From Martinezella miluonensis (lineage in GTDB: Bacteria; Pseudomonadota; Alphaproteobacteria; Rhizobiales; Rhizobiaceae): a stretch of 64,000 bases of DNA. Below the pieces are notes generated by a model. That model was not told where the DNA came from. It saw only the letters and a list, made by a program, of their open reading frames with translations, and searched no databases. Numbering within the stretch: position 1 is the stretch's first letter; every line of letters starts with the position of its first letter. The position numbers and the translations under genes were made by a program. The stretch spans positions 39,876-103,875 of the forward strand of contig NZ_FMAH01000022.1 in NCBI RefSeq assembly GCF_900094545.1, written 5' to 3'. Of the stretch, positions 47,023-54,705 are shown piece after piece.

Positions 47023-47140
47023 AAAAAAGGCCCCGTCAGGAGCCTGCTTACCGCGCATGGGTGCTTTCGCCGGATGGTTACACCATCCTGCCCATGCGCC
47101 TTCCTACCACTACGAGAACCAATGTCGTGTTCATGGGCAC
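47023..47140 (-). promoter_or_regulatory. Putative transcription attenuator upstream of the MFS efflux gene
   Basis: Reading the minus strand, segment 1 TGCCCATG (47139-47132) can pair with CATGGGCA (47096-47089). The same segment 2, as GCGCATGGG (47099-47091), can instead pair with CCCATGCGC (47061-47053), enclosing a GGATGGT/ACCATCC stem. An intrinsic terminator GGCTCC-TGAC-GGGGCC-TTTTTT (47044-47023) follows. The ATG of the MFS gene lies 68 nt further on. Alternative pairing plus a leader ORF is the layout of ribosome-mediated attenuation. No known riboswitch family was recognised. Confidence 0.6.
47078..47134 (-). CDS. Putative 18-residue leader peptide of the attenuator
   Basis: ATG 47134 opens MNTTLVLVVVGRRMGRMV and stops at TAA 47078, within the apical loop of the leader hairpin. 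It contains four Val and two Leu codons in a run of six (LVLVVV), then an Arg-rich GRRMGR segment. No ribosome binding site precedes it. A TTGACC element (near 47165) with TAGCTC 17 nt later would place the transcription start within a few bases of the ATG, so it may be leaderless like S. meliloti trpL. Stalling could sense branched-chain aminoacyl-tRNA or a ribosome-targeting drug. Confidence 0.5.
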   Translation of the reverse strand: MNTTLVLVVVGRRMGRMV

Positions 47141-47216
47141 TAGAGCTAGACGGAAAGCCGCGCATGGTCAATGCGCGGCCCATTCGCCGGAGCAGCGATT
47201 TGTCTACCGGGAAATC

Positions 47217-47978
47217 CTAGATGTCGTAGCTGTGGCCGGCATTCAGCGTCGAGATGAATTGCTTGGTCCGCTCCTGAGAGGGGTTCGAGAAGACGTTGCG
47301 CGAGGAGCCGGTCTCGACGATGCTGCCCGCTTCCAGGAAGACCACGTTGTTGGCAATCTTCGAGGCGAGGCGCAGGTCGTGCGTCGCCATGACCATGGTG
47401 GTGCCTTCGTTGGCGAGCTTGCCGAGGACGTCGACCACTTCCGCTGCCAGTTCCGGATCGAGCGCCGAGGTCGGCTCGTCGCAGAGCAAGACGCGGGGCG
47501 AGGGGGCAAGCGCCCGGGCAATGGCGACGCGCTGCTGCTGGCCGCCCGACAGCGTCGAGGGCCAGGCATCCATCTTGTGTGCCATACCGACCTTGGTCAG
47601 CAGTTCGACGGCGTGGGCGCGAGCCTTTTCAGTCGGCCAGCGCAACACCGTCGTCAGGCCTTCCATGACGTTCTCGATGGCGGTGCGATGCGGAAAGAGC
47701 TGGAAATTCTGGAAAACCATGCCGGTCTGCCGGCGGATCTTCTGGATATCCTGCCAGGCCACGCGCTTGTTCGGCGCAAAGGAGACCGACTCGCCGCCGA
47801 TGTTGATCGTTCCGGCAGTCGGGATTTCCAAGAGGTTGATGCAGCGCAGCAGCGTGCTCTTGCCGCCGCCGGATGGGCCGACCAGCGCCGTCACCGTGCC
47901 CTCTGGGATCATCAGGCTGATATCCTTGAGGATGACGTTGTCGCCGAAGCGCTTTTCGATGTGGGACAGCTCGATCAT
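47217..47978 (-). CDS. Polar amino-acid (cystine-type) ABC transporter ATPase
   Basis: The 253-residue product is a GlnQ/TcyN-type ATPase with Walker A GPSGGGKST, Q-loop MVFQNFQLFPHRTAIENV, signature LSGGQQQRVAIARAL and Walker B VLLCDEPTSALDPEL. ATG 47978 overlaps the permease stop by 4 bp. It powers the importer built with the permease and binding protein encoded upstream. The binding protein suggests a cystine substrate. Confidence 0.88.
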   Translation of the reverse strand: MIELSHIEKRFGDNVILKDISLMIPEGTVTALVGPSGGGKSTLLRCINLLEIPTAGTINIGGESVSFAPNKRVAWQDIQKIRRQTGMVFQNFQLFPHRTAIENVMEGLTTVLRWPTEKARAHAVELLTKVGMAHKMDAWPSTLSGGQQQRVAIARALAPSPRVLLCDEPTSALDPELAAEVVDVLGKLANEGTTMVMATHDLRLASKIANNVVFLEAGSIVETGSSRNVFSNPSQERTKQFISTLNAGHSYDI

Positions 47979-48655
47979 GCGCGTGCCTCCAGCGTGCCGC
48001 CGGAGCGGGAGAAATGGCGCTCGAGGTAGCCCTGCAGCGTCGAGAGGAAGGTGCTGAGCACGAGATAGATGATGGCGGCCTCAACATAGAGGATCAGCGG
48101 TTCATAGGTCGTCGCCACGATGCGCTGCGCGGCCTGGAACAGCTCCGGCACGGTGATGGCGGCTGCAAGCGAGGTATCCTTGACCAGCGAGATGAAGGTA
48201 TTCGACAGCGGCGGCACGGCGACGCGGGCTGCCTGTGGCAGGATGGTGCGGCTCATCGCCTGACGCCAGTTCATGCCGATCGAATAGGCGGCTTCCCACT
48301 GGCCCTTCGGTACGGAGGAGATGACGGCGCGAATGATTTCCGACGTATAGGCGCCGACGCTGAGCGTGAAGCCGATGACAGCGGCCGGAAATGCGTCGAG
48401 CAGAATGCCGAGGCTCGGCAGGCCATAGAAGATGACGAAGAGCTGCACCAGCAACGGCGTACCGCGGATCACCCAGACATAGAAGCGCGCGACGGCGACC
48501 AGCGGCGGCGGGCCGAACAGGCGCGTAACGGCGGTGAGCAGGCCCAGCAATATGCCGAGGATGAAGGTGATCAGGGTGAGCGGGATGGTGAAGATGAGCC
48601 CTGCCCAAAGCAGCGTGCCCAGTGACTCCGACATCAGTTGCAACCAATGCTCCAC
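47975..48655 (-). CDS. Polar amino-acid (cystine-type) ABC transporter permease
   Basis: The 226-residue product is a HisM/GlnP-type permease with about five transmembrane helices, VWVIRGTPLLVQLFVIFYGLP and the EAA loop GMNWRQAMSRTILPQAARVAVPP. The start is uncertain: GTG 48655 is the longest, and ATG 48634 is an alternative. It lies 85 bp after the binding-protein gene, with a hairpin between, and overlaps the ATPase gene by 4 bp. Confidence 0.85.
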   Translation of the reverse strand: MEHWLQLMSESLGTLLWAGLIFTIPLTLITFILGILLGLLTAVTRLFGPPPLVAVARFYVWVIRGTPLLVQLFVIFYGLPSLGILLDAFPAAVIGFTLSVGAYTSEIIRAVISSVPKGQWEAAYSIGMNWRQAMSRTILPQAARVAVPPLSNTFISLVKDTSLAAAITVPELFQAAQRIVATTYEPLILYVEAAIIYLVLSTFLSTLQGYLERHFSRSGGTLEARA

Positions 48656-48677
48656 GGAGAAGCCTTTCGATAAAAGA

Positions 48678-48705
48678 ATGCGTCCGGAGGTGACCCCGGA
48701 CGCAT
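48678..48705 (-). terminator. Intra-operon hairpin between binding-protein and permease genes
   Basis: ATGCGTCCGG and CCGGACGCAT form a 10-bp stem with T-rich sequence on both sides. In transport operons such hairpins stabilise the binding-protein message and lower expression of the downstream permease. Confidence 0.65.
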
Positions 48706-48740
48706 CTTTTTCACAGTTTTATGTCTCTGCCTATGCCTTC

Positions 48741-49514
48741 TTACTTCGAAACATCCTGTCCGAAGTACTTCTGCGAGATCTTGGCATAGGTGCCGTCGGC
48801 CTTGATATCGGCCAGCGCCTTGTTGATGGCGGCCTGCAGTTCCGGCTCACCCTTGCGAATGATGACGGCCGAATAATCGGCATTGGACTGCTGGGCGACG
48901 ATCTTCACCGGCGCATCGGGCTTGTGCTTCTTGAAGTCGAGGAAGGAAAGGCTGTCGTTGATAGTGGCGTCGGCGCGGCCGGTCAGCACCAGCTGGATCG
49001 ACTGGTCGAAGCCGTCGGTGCCGACGAGCGTGGCGCCGGACTGTTCGGCGAGCTTGCCGAAGTTGCTGGTCAGCGACTGTGCGGCCTTCTTGCCCTTCAG
49101 ATCAGCGAAATCCTTGATGTCGGCGTTGCCGTCCTTGACGATCAGCACCGCCTTGGAGGCAATGTAGGGCTCGGAAAAATCATACTTCTTCTTGCGGGCA
49201 TCGGTGACGCCAACTTCGTTGATGACGGTGTCGTAACGGTTGGCGTCGAGGCCGGCGATCAGGCCGTCCCACTTGCCTTCCAGGAACTGCGCCTTGACGC
49301 CGAGCTTTGCGGCGATTGCCTCGGCGATCTCGACGTCGAAACCGGTGAGCTTGCCGCTCTCGTCATGATAGGTGAAGGGCGCGTAGGTGCCTTCCGTGCC
49401 GACCTTCAGCGCGCCGGCGGCCTGGATCGCCTTGAGATTGTCGCCGGCATGGGCGGGGAGCAGGAGCGCGGCCTGCACGAGGGCGGCGGCAGCAACAGTC
49501 TTCAACCAGTTCAT
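48741..49514 (-). CDS. Polar amino-acid (probable cystine) ABC transporter binding protein
   Basis: ATG 49514 is preferred over an upstream GTG because GGAAG lies 6 nt before it. The product then begins with a clear signal peptide MNWLKTVAAAALVQAALLLPAHA. The 257-residue protein is an SBP_bac_3 (family 3) binding protein, with VGTEGTYAPFTYHDESGKLTGFDVEIAEAIA and WDGLIAGLDANRYDTVINEV. This version resembles FliY/TcyJ cystine-binding proteins. It heads the three-gene importer operon and is divergent from a LysR gene 285 bp away, which may regulate it. Confidence 0.85.
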   Translation of the reverse strand: MNWLKTVAAAALVQAALLLPAHAGDNLKAIQAAGALKVGTEGTYAPFTYHDESGKLTGFDVEIAEAIAAKLGVKAQFLEGKWDGLIAGLDANRYDTVINEVGVTDARKKKYDFSEPYIASKAVLIVKDGNADIKDFADLKGKKAAQSLTSNFGKLAEQSGATLVGTDGFDQSIQLVLTGRADATINDSLSFLDFKKHKPDAPVKIVAQQSNADYSAVIIRKGEPELQAAINKALADIKADGTYAKISQKYFGQDVSK

Positions 49515-49799
49515 CGTTTTCTTCCGTTTCTGGAGCGGTTTCATTCAATATTGCATACATCGCAGAAAAAATGGATCGAGGAAGCGTAGAAAACTGCGAG
49601 ATAAATGGGCAATTGCGAATATTTTTCTCAAGATGCAGCGGATATCGCGCATTAGCTCATAGCGGGTGATGAAGGCGCGAGATGATCCACCGCCTGTTGA
49701 CGAGGGTTGCCGCGGCGTGGCAGCTTTTCAGTTGAGAGCGTGGTCTTTTTCCGCTCGCTCGTCGTGGTGCTTGCCGCGACATCGTTACGGTATTGATTG

Positions 49800-50738
49800 A
49801 TGCATCCGAGGCTCCTCAAGACATTTCTGGCAGTCGCCCACAATAGAAGCTTCACGCGCGCTGCCGACGAGGTTCATCTCGCGCAATCGAGCGTCAGCGA
49901 TCAGATGCAGACGTTGGAGGCCGAGTTGGGCACCGCGCTCTTCGTCCGTTCGCGGCAAGGTTTGGAATTGACGCAGGCCGGTCAGGTATTGGTTTCCTAT
50001 GCCGAAGAAATTCTCGTGCTGGCTGGCGAGGCGCGCATAGCCGTCACGGCTGCGGGCGGTTCCGAGACAGGTTCGGTCACCATCGGCGCGCTTGAGACCA
50101 TCGCCGCCGTCCGGCTGCCGGAATGGTTAGCCGGCTTTCAGGGCGCGCATCCTGATATTGCGCTCAGGCTGAAGGTTGCGGGAACTGGCGAGCTGATGCG
50201 CAAACTGGAGGCTGGCGAGCTCGATGTCGTCTTCTGTTTCGACAATGGCGGTCTCGATGAGCGCTTCGTCAAGCGCGTGGTTTCTCGGGAGCCGCTGGTC
50301 CTCGTAACGTCAACGGGTGCCGGCTTTGCCGAGCGAAAACCTGATCTGGCCGAGCTTGCTACCATCGATTTCCTGGCAACCGAGGTTGGGTGCGTTTATC
50401 GAAGCATGTTCGACAAGGCCTTTGCCGATGCTGGCTTGGCACCGCCGAGGCTTGCCGCTGAAGCCGGTAGCATCGGCGCGATCGCGCGATTGGTTGCCGC
50501 GGGTGCTGGTATGGGACTGGTGCCGCGCCTTGGCGTCGCCGATGCCATTGATCGGGGCGAAATCAACGAGCTGCCTTGGCCTGGGCCGTCGCAAACCGTT
50601 CCGCTGGTGATGATCTGGCGCCGCCGGCGCGTGCAGCCGCCGTCTCTGAAATTGCTGTTGGCGGCTGCGAGCGAAGGTTTTGCGCCGGCTAGATCAGTCG
50701 ATGCCCACCCTCGACATGCAGTACGGTTCCCGTCGTAA
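49800..50738 (+). CDS. LysR-family transcriptional regulator
   Basis: ATG 49800 gives MHPRLLKTFLAVAHNRSFTRAADEVHLAQSSVSDQMQTLEAELG, a standard LysR winged helix (about residues 1-60). A periplasmic-binding-like effector domain follows to residue 312. It is divergent from the cystine-type transporter operon and convergent with the dehydrogenase gene, whose 3' end it overlaps by 50 bp. LysR regulators often control divergent genes, so the transporter operon is a candidate target. The ligand is unknown. Confidence 0.9.
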   Translation: MHPRLLKTFLAVAHNRSFTRAADEVHLAQSSVSDQMQTLEAELGTALFVRSRQGLELTQAGQVLVSYAEEILVLAGEARIAVTAAGGSETGSVTIGALETIAAVRLPEWLAGFQGAHPDIALRLKVAGTGELMRKLEAGELDVVFCFDNGGLDERFVKRVVSREPLVLVTSTGAGFAERKPDLAELATIDFLATEVGCVYRSMFDKAFADAGLAPPRLAAEAGSIGAIARLVAAGAGMGLVPRLGVADAIDRGEINELPWPGPSQTVPLVMIWRRRRVQPPSLKLLLAAASEGFAPARSVDAHPRHAVRFPS

Positions 50739-51423
50739 AGCCGTTGCCCATCAAGTAGCCGATGGCGTCGGCTACATCCTCCGGCTGGCCGACGCGTCCG
50801 ACCGGTAGCCGCTTTGCCATGGCGTCCAAGGTTTCGTTTCTTTTATCGCCGGCCACGAACGTCCAGATCGGTGTGTCGACCCAGCCCGGCGACACGGCAT
50901 TGACGCGGATCGGCGCCAATTCGACCGCAAGCGCGCGTACCAGCCCTTCCAGTGCCGCATTGACTGCGGCCACGACCGATCCGCGCGGCGAGGGCCGGTA
51001 GGCCGCCACGCCGGAGGTGAAGGTGAGGGAGCCAGAAGGCGACAGTGCTGGCGCGCCGTATTTTGCCAGCAGCAACGGCCCGAAGAATTTGCTGTCCACG
51101 ACCTTTTGTGCGGCCTTCAAATCCACGTTGGGCAGGAGTTCATAGGCTCCTTCGATGTCGGCGGCGGTGCTGACGATGTGATCGACCTTGCCAATGCGAT
51201 CGAAAAGGGCGGCTACCTCAGCTTCCCGAGAAATGTCTATCGCCACCGTCGACAGCACCGGATGTGACAGTTCGGTGCGGATACGGCCGAGCCTGTCCGC
51301 ATTCCGCCCGGCGATGATGACCTCCGCCCCGGCGGCAAGCGATTGCTTCGCCAGCGCCAAGCCCATTCCGGAACTGCCGCCGACGATCAGAATCCTTGAA
51401 TTTGCTATGTCTGCCATTGCCAT
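50689..51423 (-). CDS. Atypical short-chain dehydrogenase/reductase lacking the YxxxK motif
   Basis: ATG 51423 lies 7 nt behind AGGAGT. The 244-residue product has the classical SDR Rossmann motif GGSSGMGLALAK, NSAG-equivalent STAADIE and the C-terminal SPGWVDTPIW plus GNGFTTGTVLHVEGGH. Where active SDRs have Y-x-x-x-K, the sequence reads VAAVNAALEGLVRAL, so both catalytic Tyr and Lys are missing. It may bind NAD(P) without classical redox chemistry or use other residues. It sits beside a LysR gene and the border of an accessory patch. Confidence 0.85.
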   Translation of the reverse strand: MAMADIANSRILIVGGSSGMGLALAKQSLAAGAEVIIAGRNADRLGRIRTELSHPVLSTVAIDISREAEVAALFDRIGKVDHIVSTAADIEGAYELLPNVDLKAAQKVVDSKFFGPLLLAKYGAPALSPSGSLTFTSGVAAYRPSPRGSVVAAVNAALEGLVRALAVELAPIRVNAVSPGWVDTPIWTFVAGDKRNETLDAMAKRLPVGRVGQPEDVADAIGYLMGNGFTTGTVLHVEGGHRLI

Positions 51424-51574
51424 GCTTTTCACTCCTACAGCTGATGACCGTAGTGGAGATTTGGCAGAGAGGGGCGCGGAGCGAAAACGGAGAAAACCGA
51501 TGGCGCTATCGGCATGTCCGATAGAGGGCTGACGGCGAGATTTTAGACGATATGCGGGAGTCTCGTCTCAAGCC

Positions 51575-51775
51575 GTGCGTCGTCTCATCGCTATGCTCAC
51601 CGAGGAGATTTCGGCCGAGCCGAGCCCCAGATTGTCGGCGTTTCTGGCTTGGACCACAGAGCACTTGGCGCAGCGCGAGTCTCGCTTGTCTCCGCGGGCG
51701 ATCGAGGATCGCTTCGAGGCGGAGCGCCTATTTGGTGACGATGACGATCACGGCTTCACGCCCTCGCGGTGGTAG
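51575..51775 (+). CDS. Hypothetical small acidic protein
   Basis: GTG 51575 (or ATG 51593) opens a 66-codon frame with balanced composition (LTEEISAEPSPRLSAFLAWTTEHL and an acidic end). No good ribosome site or family was seen, and it overlaps the tail of the opposite-strand DUF2188 reading frame. Weak support only. Confidence 0.3.
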   Translation: MRRLIAMLTEEISAEPSPRLSAFLAWTTEHLAQRESRLSPRAIEDRFEAERLFGDDDDHGFTPSRW

Positions 51776-52264
51776 GCTGGCGAGAGTAAGGAAGTGTCGA
51801 TAGGTTATTGATGGCGCGGTAGGCGAGGGCCGATACTTTTGGCCGCAGGCGGGTCGTCTGGCGCTTTGTCGCGCTGCGGGAACGGCAGAGTTCGACGCAA
51901 CGCGTGATATCGCCTCTCGATTTCTTCCTGCTGGGCCTGTGGAAGATCGACCATGACTTCGTCGATCGTGCGAGGCATGCGGGTTGCTTTCGTTGAAGTG
52001 CCTGGAGGTGGATACGAATTGGCCCGGCGATTTCTTGGGATCGGCAGCGCGCGGATAAGTCCGCTCTTCTTGAAATTGACCGTCGACCTTCTGGATCTTG
52101 ACCGATCCTCCATCCTTGCCGGCAGCCTTCTCGAGGGCGCCGCCTTTGGTCGCATCGGATTTGGTACCGAAGCTCGCCGTAGGACGACTCGCGCCGTCTT
52201 TGGTCAAATCCCAGCGATCTTTCTTCTCGTTATGCGTAAGCGTCAATTTCGGCAGCTTGGCCAT
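51728..52264 (-). CDS. DUF2188-like protein with a probable read-through tail
   Basis: ATG 52264 follows a perfect AGGAGG site. About the first 78 residues (KLTLTHNEKKDRWDLTKDG to TYPRAADPKKSPG) form the complete DUF2188 domain, a small basic domain of unknown function that normally ends there. The frame runs on for about 100 residues of low-complexity Ser/Arg/Pro sequence without homology, overlapping a different gene relic. Loss of the native stop codon is the likely cause. The gene is divergent from the AbiE-type antitoxin gene, sharing a 128-bp promoter region. Confidence 0.6.
   Translation of the reverse strand: MAKLPKLTLTHNEKKDRWDLTKDGASRPTASFGTKSDATKGGALEKAAGKDGGSVKIQKVDGQFQEERTYPRAADPKKSPGQFVSTSRHFNESNPHASHDRRSHGRSSTGPAGRNREAISRVASNSAVPAARQSARRPACGQKYRPSPTAPSITYRHFLTLASLPPRGREAVIVIVTK
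51805..51978 (-). pseudogene. Fragment resembling the N-terminus of an XRE/HigA-type antitoxin
   Basis: From ATG 51978 the frame reads MPRTIDEVMVDLPQAQQEEI, like the start of small XRE antitoxins (TLDEVLAALPEERRARIE type), then loses similarity. No HTH follows. It overlaps the DUF2188 tail in another frame, which supports decay of both. Confidence 0.4.
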
Positions 52265-52392
52265 TTCCTCCTCCAGAAGCGTTGCGCCTCTCTGGTTTGA
52301 ATGTTGCGTTTTTATGCCTACTATTGATGGGTCGAAAATGCGAAACCCCGAACTTGTCCTTCGGTTTAGACTCATGCTATTTTCAACCACTA
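52265..52392. promoter_or_regulatory. Divergent promoter region with a direct repeat before the AbiE-type pair
   Basis: GGTCGAAAATGCGAAA (near 52330) and GGTCGAAAGAACGAAA (near 52399) are near-identical direct repeats about 69 bp apart; the second lies at the antitoxin start. They could be binding sites for the antitoxin, which in AbiE systems represses its own promoter. Function is inferred. Confidence 0.4.
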
Positions 52393-53289
52393 ATGGTAGG
52401 TCGAAAGAACGAAAAGATAAACCAACTTCATCGCCTGCTCCCCGAGGGGCTGGTGGTTGACACCGCTTGGCTGGAAAAACACGGCTACCGTCGGCAATGG
52501 CGGGAAAAATACGTCGCGCAGGGCTGGCTCGAAGGTGTCGTTCGTGGCGCCTATCAGCGACCGACCGGCAACGTTGATCAGGCGATAGCCTGGCAGCGCG
52601 TGATCATCTCGCTCCAGCGACTTCTGGACAAATCCGTGCATGTCGGTGGCCGCAGTGCCCTCGAGCTACAAGGCCTGACGCACTACCTCCGCCTTTCGGG
52701 CAAGCCGGAAATCCATCTCTATGCCTATGTCAGCTTGCCTGGCTGGGTCGAGCGAATACCGACCGACGCTCAGTTCGTCGAACACAAGGCAGACAAGCTC
52801 TTCGATGCCGACGCACCTGGAAGGACACGCATCGCATGGGGACACTGGGGATGGGAGCTCGATCTCTCCGCGCCGGAGCGCGCGCTTTGCGAACTTCTTG
52901 ACCTGCTCCCGTCCCGGGAGACGTTCCATCAAGCGGACGTCCTAATGGAGTCGGTTCGCACGCTAAGCCCAAAGCGGGTTCAGGCCGTGCTGGAAGCGTG
53001 CCGGAGCGTGAAAGTGAAGCGGCTGTTTCTGTGGTTCGCCGAGCGGCACGCCCATCCATGGTTCGGCCGGCTCGATCTCAAGCGTATCGACCTCGGTCGT
53101 GGCAAGCGCCAGATCGTGGTCGGCGGTCGGCTGGACACAAGTATCAAATCACTGTGCCGGAGACACTCGATGCCGGCGTCTGAAGCCTATCGCGCACAAG
53201 TCAGTCTCCTCGTTCGAGTTCTGCCGCTCGTTGCAGAGGAGAACGTCTTTGCATTGAAGGGTGGCACCGCCATCAATCTTTTCGTTTGA
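52393..53289 (+). CDS. AbiEi-type antitoxin, frameshifted near its end and fused in frame to the toxin start
   Basis: The 298-codon frame starts with an AbiEi_3-type N-terminal domain (INQLHRLLPEGLVVDTAWLEKHGY) and carries SVHVGGRSALELQGLTHYL and LSAPERALCELLDLLP, typical of this antitoxin group. Near 53138-53142 the expected C-terminus KYQITVPETLDAGV lies in the neighbouring frame, ending at 53183, which points to a one-base deletion. The present frame instead runs into MPASEAYRAQVSL, the first residues of the toxin, and stops at 53289. The antitoxin therefore lacks its native last 16 or so residues and carries about 40 toxin residues. Confidence 0.75.
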   Translation: MVGRKNEKINQLHRLLPEGLVVDTAWLEKHGYRRQWREKYVAQGWLEGVVRGAYQRPTGNVDQAIAWQRVIISLQRLLDKSVHVGGRSALELQGLTHYLRLSGKPEIHLYAYVSLPGWVERIPTDAQFVEHKADKLFDADAPGRTRIAWGHWGWELDLSAPERALCELLDLLPSRETFHQADVLMESVRTLSPKRVQAVLEACRSVKVKRLFLWFAERHAHPWFGRLDLKRIDLGRGKRQIVVGGRLDTSIKSLCRRHSMPASEAYRAQVSLLVRVLPLVAEENVFALKGGTAINLFV

Positions 53290-54087
53290 GACCTTCCACA
53301 TCTGTCGGTCGATATCGATCTGACCTATCTGCCGCTCGAGGATCGCGCGACCTCTCTCGCCAATATCGACGCCGTCATACGACGGATCGCTGCTCGAATT
53401 GGGGAGAATGTACCACGCAGCCGCACCCAGGTCGTGCCGCTGCACAGCGAAGGCGCAGCCACAAAGGTGCTGGTTGCCTCCGACGGTGTGCAGATCAAGA
53501 TCGAGGTGACGCCTGTCATTCGTGGCTGCGTCTACTCTCCCGAGACACGCTCGGTTTGCGACCGGGTCGAAGAGCTCTTCGGCTATGCCGAGGTGCCTGT
53601 TGTGTCCTTCCCGGACCTCTACGCAGGCAAGATCGTCGCCGTCTTGGATCGGCAGCACCCGCGAGATCTGTTCGATGTCAGAGATCTGCTCGCGAATGAG
53701 GGTATGTCCGATGAGCTACGGCGCGCCTTCATTGTCTACATCCTGAGCCACAACAGGCCGATGGGCGAGGTCTTGGCGCCGACGCGCAAAGACTTACGCC
53801 ACGAGTTTGGCGCGGGGTTTGCCGGCATGACGGAAGAGCCCGTGACCCTGGAGGCGTTGTACGATGCTCGTGAAGCTCTAATCGCCGATGTCGTTGGCAA
53901 GATGCCTGCCGAGCACCGGCGCTTTCTTCTCTCCTTCAAGGCCGGCGAGCCAGAGTGGGACTTGCTAGGAGTGCCTGGAGCCGCGGACTTGCCGGCGGTG
54001 CGCTGGAAGGTCGACAACTTGGCCAAACTTTCGGAGGGCCGACGCGAAAAGCTGTTGTCGGATCTCAGGCGGGTGCTCGCGACATGA
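53170..54087 (+). pseudogene. AbiEii-type nucleotidyltransferase toxin interrupted by a TGA codon
   Basis: ATG 53170 starts MPASEAYRAQVSLLV. The nucleotidyltransferase motif FALKGGTAINLFV is followed by TGA at 53287-53289, exactly where family members have Arg before DLPHLSVDIDLTY; CGA to TGA is the simplest change. The same frame then stays open to 54087 with the rest of the protein (PDLYAGKIVAVLDRQHPRDLFDVRDLL and a long C-terminal domain), 305 codons in all. The toxin is therefore inactivated unless the stop is read through. It lies on the same transcript as its frameshifted antitoxin. Confidence 0.8.
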
Positions 54088-54245
54088 GACACGGTAGACG
54101 CTTGGGGAACGCCGAAGTGAAAAGGAACAGGGCGACGATCTGCAAGCTACGCTCCGCAGTAGTTGGCTCTCGGGCTGTGGCGCTGACAATGTGGCTTGCC
54201 AGAACGTCGGCGCTTCAAAGCACAGCCGAGCTGAGAGGCTAGACC

Positions 54246-54698
54246 ATGGTCCGTCTCTTCGTCGGCGTTACGGACAAGGCCTGGTTCGATCAGTTGAGCG
54301 CCTCTGTTCCGCATGACGAAGTCAATTTCTGGCAACCCAGCGGAACGACGCAGTTTCGCGCGCTTCAGCCCGGCGAACTATTCCTCTTCAAGCTGCATGG
54401 GCCAAGCAACTTCATCGTTGGCAGCGGCGTTTTCGGTCAGGCGTCAATCGCGCCGCTATCTCTGGCCTGGGAAGCCTTTGGCCTTAAGAACGGTGTTTCC
54501 AATCGCTCTGAAACGCGGGCGCGAATTGCGAGCTATCGCCGCGATCCAATTGCTCTGGACGACAAACAGGATCCGGTCATTGGTTGTCGAATACTGGCCC
54601 AGCCGTTCTTTTGGCCTGGGGAGTGTTGGTTCCGAGATCATATCGGCAACAGTCGTGTATGCACGTCTTATGCGGCAACGACCGGTCGTCGCAGATAG
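54246..54698 (+). pseudogene. N-terminal part of a PUA/EVE-like, HNH-type endonuclease
   Basis: ATG 54246, behind GAGAGG, encodes MVRLFVGVTDKAWFDQLSA, then DEVNFWQPSGTTQFRALQPGELFLFKLHGPSNFIVG and LSLAWEAFGLKNG. I associate this N-terminal domain with HNH restriction-type endonucleases of about 300 residues. Homology ends near residue 125 and the frame stops at residue 150, so the nuclease domain is missing. The gene follows the broken AbiE pair directly. The family assignment is from memory. Confidence 0.55.
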
Positions 54699-54705
54699 CT
54701 GCCGT

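Noticed and set aside
47041..47160. Known riboswitch upstream of the MFS gene (guanidine, SAM, Mn-sensing yybP-ykoY)
   Set aside because: None of the conserved core motifs of these classes could be found; the layout with a small ORF fits peptide-based attenuation better.
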